From Rhodospirillaceae bacterium (GTDB lineage Bacteria; Pseudomonadota; Alphaproteobacteria; UBA7985): a stretch of 9,038 nt of DNA. Position 1 is the first letter of the stretch. Each line of letters opens with the position of its first letter. The notes beneath the pieces were generated by a model. That model was not told the DNA's origin, made no database searches, and worked only from the letters and a program-made list of their open reading frames with translations. This document shows, piece after piece, positions 5,749 through 9,038 of the stretch. The position numbers and the translations under genes are program-made. The stretch covers positions 1-9,038 of the forward strand of contig PAFB01000080.1 in NCBI GenBank assembly GCA_002700865.1, read 5' to 3'.

Positions 5749-7227
5749 GTGACCCTTGAAGCTTACAGAATGCTGATTGACGGCCAATGGGTCGACGCGG
5801 GCGATGGTGGTTGTTTTCAGTCCATGGACCCGTCAAGCAACCAACCTTGGGCCACTGTTCCTGAAGCCACCGAAGCCGACGTCAACGCCGCTGTGGAAGC
5901 CGCGCATCGCGCGCAGACAAGCGGGCCGTGGGCCAGTACGACGCCTTCACAGCGGGGAAAGCTGCTGGGCAAGCTGGGCGATCTGCTGGCAGCGCACTCC
6001 GAGCACCTCGGACGCATCGAAACCCGCGATACGGGCAAGATGTTCAAAGAAACCGCATGGCAGGCGAAGTACATCGCCGAATACTTTCATTTCTTCGCCG
6101 GCGCCGCTGACAAGATCAGCGGGGAAACCTTGCCCATCGACAAGCCGGACATGTTCGTTTTCACCGACCGCGAACCCTTGGGTGTGGTTGCCGCTGTGAT
6201 CCCTTGGAATTCGCAAATGTTTCTCAGCGCCGTCAAAATCGGACCGGCGCTGGCGGCTGGGAACACCATCGTACTCAAAGCCAGCGAAGAAGCCTCAACT
6301 CCGCTCCTCGAATTTGGCAAACTGGTTGCTCAGGCAGGCATTCCCGACGGTGTGGTCAATATTGTCACCGGGCATGCCGAGCCCTGCGGGCGCGCGCTGA
6401 CCAGCCACCCTTTGGTGGCACGCGTTGCCTTTACCGGCGGCCCCAAAGCGGCGGCCCACGTCATCCGCAACACAGCAAACAATTATGCCGCCCTGTCATT
6501 GGAACTGGGCGGTAAGTCACCCTTTATCGTTTTCGATGACGCCAATCTGGAGAGCGCCGTGAACGGCTCGGTGGCCGGTATCTTTGGCGCTTCGGGGCAG
6601 AGCTGCGTGGCCGGGTCGCGCTTGTTTGTGCAAGAAGGCATCGCCGACGCGTTTCTTGAGCGCATGATCGCGACCGCCCAAGGTATCCGCATCGGTGATC
6701 CCATGGCCGAGGAAACTGAAATGGGGCCTTTGTGCACGCGCGCTCAAGTCAGCCACATTCAGCAGCAGATCAAAACAGCCATCGCCCAAGGCGGCGCGGT
6801 CCTTACCGGCGGCGCACAGCCCGACGGACTGAGCGACCAATACTTTCAGCCCACCATCATCGAGGCCCCCGATCCATCGCTTGAAATCGTCGATACCGAG
6901 CTGTTTGGTCCCGTGCTGACCGTCCAGCGTTTCCGGGACGAAGCGCACGTGCTGGAACTCGCCAACCAGTCCGAGCACGGTCTGGCCGCCGGTATCTTCA
7001 CCCGCGACAGCGCCCGCTCTGTGCGCATGGCAAAGCGCATCCGGGCTGGCATCGTATGGGTCAACACCTACCGCGCCATCTCTCCCATCGCAGCTTTTGG
7101 CGGGGAGAAGATGTCTGGTTATGGCCGCGAGGCCGGGATGCAGGCCATGTACGATTACACCCGACCAAAGACTGTCTGGATGAACCTCTCCGACGAGCCG
7201 CTTTCTTCTCCGTTTCAACCCCGTTAA
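5749..7227 (+). CDS. NAD(P)+-dependent aldehyde dehydrogenase
   Basis: This is a 492-residue full-length member of the ALDH superfamily (PF00171), oxidising an aldehyde to the acid in the cytoplasm. It has a complete catalytic set: N154 (VIPWNSQ), K177 in the cofactor-binding LKASE, E252 (LELGGKSP), C286 (GQSCVAGSR) and E384 (ELFGPV). FTGG at 228-231 belongs to the Rossmann cofactor site. The PWNSQ form of the asparagine motif is found in a branch of semialdehyde/aromatic or betaine-type aldehyde dehydrogenases, but the substrate cannot be assigned. GTG is chosen because AGGAG lies 7 bases upstream and the N-terminus (AYRMLIDGQWV) aligns with the family. It is first in the operon divergent from LysR; the second LLM gene starts 19 bases after its stop. 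Confidence 0.95.
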   Translation: MTLEAYRMLIDGQWVDAGDGGCFQSMDPSSNQPWATVPEATEADVNAAVEAAHRAQTSGPWASTTPSQRGKLLGKLGDLLAAHSEHLGRIETRDTGKMFKETAWQAKYIAEYFHFFAGAADKISGETLPIDKPDMFVFTDREPLGVVAAVIPWNSQMFLSAVKIGPALAAGNTIVLKASEEASTPLLEFGKLVAQAGIPDGVVNIVTGHAEPCGRALTSHPLVARVAFTGGPKAAAHVIRNTANNYAALSLELGGKSPFIVFDDANLESAVNGSVAGIFGASGQSCVAGSRLFVQEGIADAFLERMIATAQGIRIGDPMAEETEMGPLCTRAQVSHIQQQIKTAIAQGGAVLTGGAQPDGLSDQYFQPTIIEAPDPSLEIVDTELFGPVLTVQRFRDEAHVLELANQSEHGLAAGIFTRDSARSVRMAKRIRAGIVWVNTYRAISPIAAFGGEKMSGYGREAGMQAMYDYTRPKTVWMNLSDEPLSSPFQPR

Positions 7228-7246
7228 GCCGAAGTGGATTGAGCCC

Positions 7247-8281
7247 GTGAAATTCCATCTCGCCATCAACCTTGAACGCAAATCCTCCGACACGTCGATG
7301 ATGGACGTGCGAACCCACGTCGAAGACATGATCCGCATGGCCGATCAGGCCGGGTTTGAGATTGCCTGGGCCGCCGAGCATCACGCCTTGGAAATGACCA
7401 TCGCGCCCAACCCGTTTCAGATCCTGACCTGGTGGGCTGGAATAACGGAGAACATCCGACTGGGGTGCGGCGTGGCGAACGCGGCCTATTGGCACCCGAT
7501 CAACCTTGCCGGTGAAGCCGCACTGTTGGATTTGCTATCAAACGGGCGGCTGGAGCTGGGGCTGGGGTCCGGGGCTTACCAGCGTGAATTTGACCGCATG
7601 AAGCCGGGTCTGGAGCAAAAAGATTCCTGGCAATACATGCAAGAAATGCTGCCACTGATCAAAAAGCTGTGGGCGGGTGATGTCGCGCACGACGGCCGCT
7701 TCTGGCAATTCCCCTCCGCCACGTCTTGCCCGAAGCCGGTTCAAGATGAGGTCCCCTTGTGGGTCGCGGCGCGCTCGCCGATTACCTTTGACTACGCCGT
7801 CGCCAACAATGCCAATATCATGAGCTGGCCGCTGACCATGCCCTTCGCCGAGGCGGAGAAGTATCGCGCCCAGCTCGACGACGCCATCGCCAAGGCCGAA
7901 ACGCCCTACACCGGCACCTTTGCCATGATGCGCCACTCGGCCGTCTACGAGAATGAGGCCGACCGTCAGATGGCGCTGGGCGCGCTGCGGCACACGCTGG
8001 GGCAATTTGGCAATCTGATGCAAAAGAAGGGCGACGTGATCAACGGCTTCCCTGAGCGCGTGCCCGTCGATCAACTCGACGGCAACATGCGCTATGATCC
8101 GGACACGCTGGAAGAAAACCTGATGTTCGGCTCTGCGGAGCAGTGTGCAGAGAAACTTTCCGCCTATCAGGCGCTTGGCGTCGACGCCTATATCTATTAC
8201 GCCTCCTTGGGGCTGGATATGGACGCGCAGAAGCGTTCCTTCGCAACCTTTATTGAACGGGTCATGCCGCACGTCTCTTGA
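7247..8281 (+). CDS. LLM-class (bacterial luciferase-like) flavin-dependent monooxygenase, second of two
   Basis: This is a 344-residue luciferase-like TIM-barrel protein. It shows AAEHH at 42-46, GCGVANAAYWHPINLAGEAA (73-92), SNGRLELGLGSGAY (98-111) and a C-terminal FGSAEQCAEKLSAYQALGVDAY (294-315) typical of LLM oxidoreductases. It lacks the luciferase-like LPLHD sequence of the protein at 2182; outside the motifs the two are clearly different, so they are separate subfamily members rather than a recent duplication. The start is GTG at 7247, following a weak GGATTGAG site. The 19-base gap after the dehydrogenase implies co-transcription and coupling of translation. A reduced-flavin supply must come from elsewhere. 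The substrate is unknown; family knowledge allows Baeyer-Villiger, ring-cleaving, N-oxidising or desulfonating chemistry. Confidence 0.88.
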   Translation: MKFHLAINLERKSSDTSMMDVRTHVEDMIRMADQAGFEIAWAAEHHALEMTIAPNPFQILTWWAGITENIRLGCGVANAAYWHPINLAGEAALLDLLSNGRLELGLGSGAYQREFDRMKPGLEQKDSWQYMQEMLPLIKKLWAGDVAHDGRFWQFPSATSCPKPVQDEVPLWVAARSPITFDYAVANNANIMSWPLTMPFAEAEKYRAQLDDAIAKAETPYTGTFAMMRHSAVYENEADRQMALGALRHTLGQFGNLMQKKGDVINGFPERVPVDQLDGNMRYDPDTLEENLMFGSAEQCAEKLSAYQALGVDAYIYYASLGLDMDAQKRSFATFIERVMPHVS

Positions 8282-8340
8282 GCGTCGCGCCCTCTCGTTC
8301 ACCCTTCAACAACCACGCCGTTTCTAAGGATACCCCTCCC

Positions 8341-8937
8341 ATGGCCGTAGAAATCCGCCGCACGCTGCTGCACATCCAAGATACCTTTATCGAAGGCGGC
8401 AAAGTCATCGACACGCCGACCAAGCTGGTCGCGGCGCTGGCGGTCATCCGTAATCCGTGGTTTGGGCGCGGCTATGTTGAGGACCTTGGCCCTGAAATCC
8501 GCGAGCATGGCCCGGTTCTGGGCAAGCTGTTGACCACGATGTTGATCGACACCGTGGGTGAAACGCTGGAAGGCTGCGGCAAGGCCTCGAACGTTGGCGC
8601 AGGCGGGGAAGTCGAGCACGCGCAGGCACTGACCCACACGCTTTGGTTCGGAAACGAGTTCCGGGAAGCGATCAACGCCAAGTCCTATCTGGCCTTTACC
8701 AACACCCGCGGTGCCATGGGAACGGCGATGATGATCCCCCTGATGCATAAGGACGACGGCGGCCTGCGCAGCCACTACCAGACCATCCACCTGACCATCC
8801 CCGACGCGCCCGCCGATGACGAGATCGTGGTCGCGCTGGGGGCGTCTGTTGGCGGGCACCCCAACCACCGCATCGGCAACCGCTACTCTGACCTCAAGGA
8901 AATGGGCCGCGACGTCGATAACCCGGCCGGGGTCTAG
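8341..8937 (+). CDS. PF06684 'amino acid synthesis' family protein (DUF1185)
   Basis: This is a 198-residue protein with the family's conserved blocks: EIRRTLLHIQDTFIEGG (4-20), AVIRNPWFGRGYVEDL (34-49), CGKASNVGAGGEVEHAQAL (79-97), IPLMHKDDGGLRSHY (132-146) and PDAPADDEIVVALGASVGGHPNHRIG (154-179). Structural-genomics work on this family described a variant of the Bacillus chorismate-mutase fold and suggested a role in amino-acid metabolism; no activity is established to my knowledge. ATG at 8341 is chosen (AAGGA about 10 bases upstream, N-terminus as in the family); the in-frame TTG at 8278 overlaps the preceding stop and would add 21 unconserved residues. It is co-directional with the LLM oxygenase (59-base gap) and the hydrolase (8-base gap). 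The conserved His, Lys and Glu could form an active site. Confidence 0.9.
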   Translation: MAVEIRRTLLHIQDTFIEGGKVIDTPTKLVAALAVIRNPWFGRGYVEDLGPEIREHGPVLGKLLTTMLIDTVGETLEGCGKASNVGAGGEVEHAQALTHTLWFGNEFREAINAKSYLAFTNTRGAMGTAMMIPLMHKDDGGLRSHYQTIHLTIPDAPADDEIVVALGASVGGHPNHRIGNRYSDLKEMGRDVDNPAGV

Positions 8938-8945
8938 CGCCTTTG

Positions 8946-9038
8946 ATGGTTCACCCCGCCACAGAAATGACCCTGAGCGGCACGGCCTTTGAGCGCCACG
9001 GCGGCGACCCGCAGGCGCGACCGGCTGTGGTGCTGATC
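8946..9038 (+). CDS. Alpha/beta hydrolase, N-terminal fragment (runs off the window)
   Basis: Thirty-one codons from ATG at 8946 to the window end give a short beta-rich N-terminus ending in RPAVVLI, the strand that normally precedes the HG oxyanion motif of alpha/beta hydrolases; FERHGG and the Pro-rich turn before it also fit. The gene starts 8 bases after the PF06684 stop, so it is in the same operon. A second in-frame ATG at 8967 (MTLSGTAFERHGG) is an equally good start by family comparison. The identification rests on a short segment. Confidence 0.55.
   Translation, partial: MVHPATEMTLSGTAFERHGGDPQARPAVVLI

Noticed and set aside
6517..7338. A 273-codon minus-strand open frame under the aldehyde dehydrogenase
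   Set aside because: It is antisense to a well-supported gene with all catalytic motifs and has no recognisable domain itself.
7538..8302. A 254-codon minus-strand open frame under the second LLM gene
   Set aside because: It is an antisense shadow of a conserved coding region, with Arg/Gly/His-rich composition and no motif.
8278..8340. TTG start at 8278 for the PF06684 protein
   Set aside because: It overlaps the preceding stop codon and would add 21 unconserved residues; ATG 8341 gives the family's normal N-terminus and length.

Overview
The window looks like a piece of a GC-rich proteobacterial chromosome, most likely an alphaproteobacterium such as a Rhodobacterales/Roseobacter-type organism. 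This rests on protein style, gene content (HpbD-like enolase-superfamily enzyme, PF06684 protein, several luciferase-like monooxygenases) and dense GC-rich coding. It is an inference; there is no rRNA or other marker gene. No tRNA, rRNA, insertion sequence, CRISPR or phage gene was seen.

Layout, left to right. (1) 1-420: the 3' part of a secreted or periplasmic protein of unknown function, convergent with a 54-residue small membrane protein on the minus strand (477-641). (2) 906-2012, minus: an enolase-superfamily enzyme whose active-site layout matches hydroxyproline-betaine 2-epimerase / cis-3-hydroxyproline dehydratase relatives. (3) 2182-4052, plus: a luciferase-like (LLM) flavin monooxygenase followed by an alpha/beta hydrolase, probably one transcript, divergent from the epimerase. 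(4) 4198-4806: a CAP/SCP-domain lipoprotein with a TTG start, whose stop overlaps that of a convergent LysR regulator (4801-5628, minus). (5) An AT-rich divergent promoter region (5629-5748) with a TTC-N9-GAA dyad that fits a LysR-type box. (6) 5749-8937 onward, plus: an aldehyde dehydrogenase, a second and distinct LLM monooxygenase, a PF06684 'amino acid synthesis' protein, and the start of a second alpha/beta hydrolase that runs off the window.

How they may work together: two LLM oxygenases, two alpha/beta hydrolases, one aldehyde dehydrogenase, one PF06684 protein and one epimerase-like enzyme, grouped around one LysR gene, look like a peripheral catabolic module. A plausible logic is flavin-dependent oxygenation or ring cleavage, then ester, lactone or amide hydrolysis, then aldehyde oxidation. 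The substrate cannot be read from the sequence. The family combination (LLM oxygenase + alpha/beta hydrolase + a protein reported to have a chorismate-mutase/YjgF-like fold) resembles in outline the Rut pyrimidine pathway, but no Rut orthologue is claimed. No flavin reductase, transporter or Rieske demethylase is in the window, so part of the module, if real, lies outside it.
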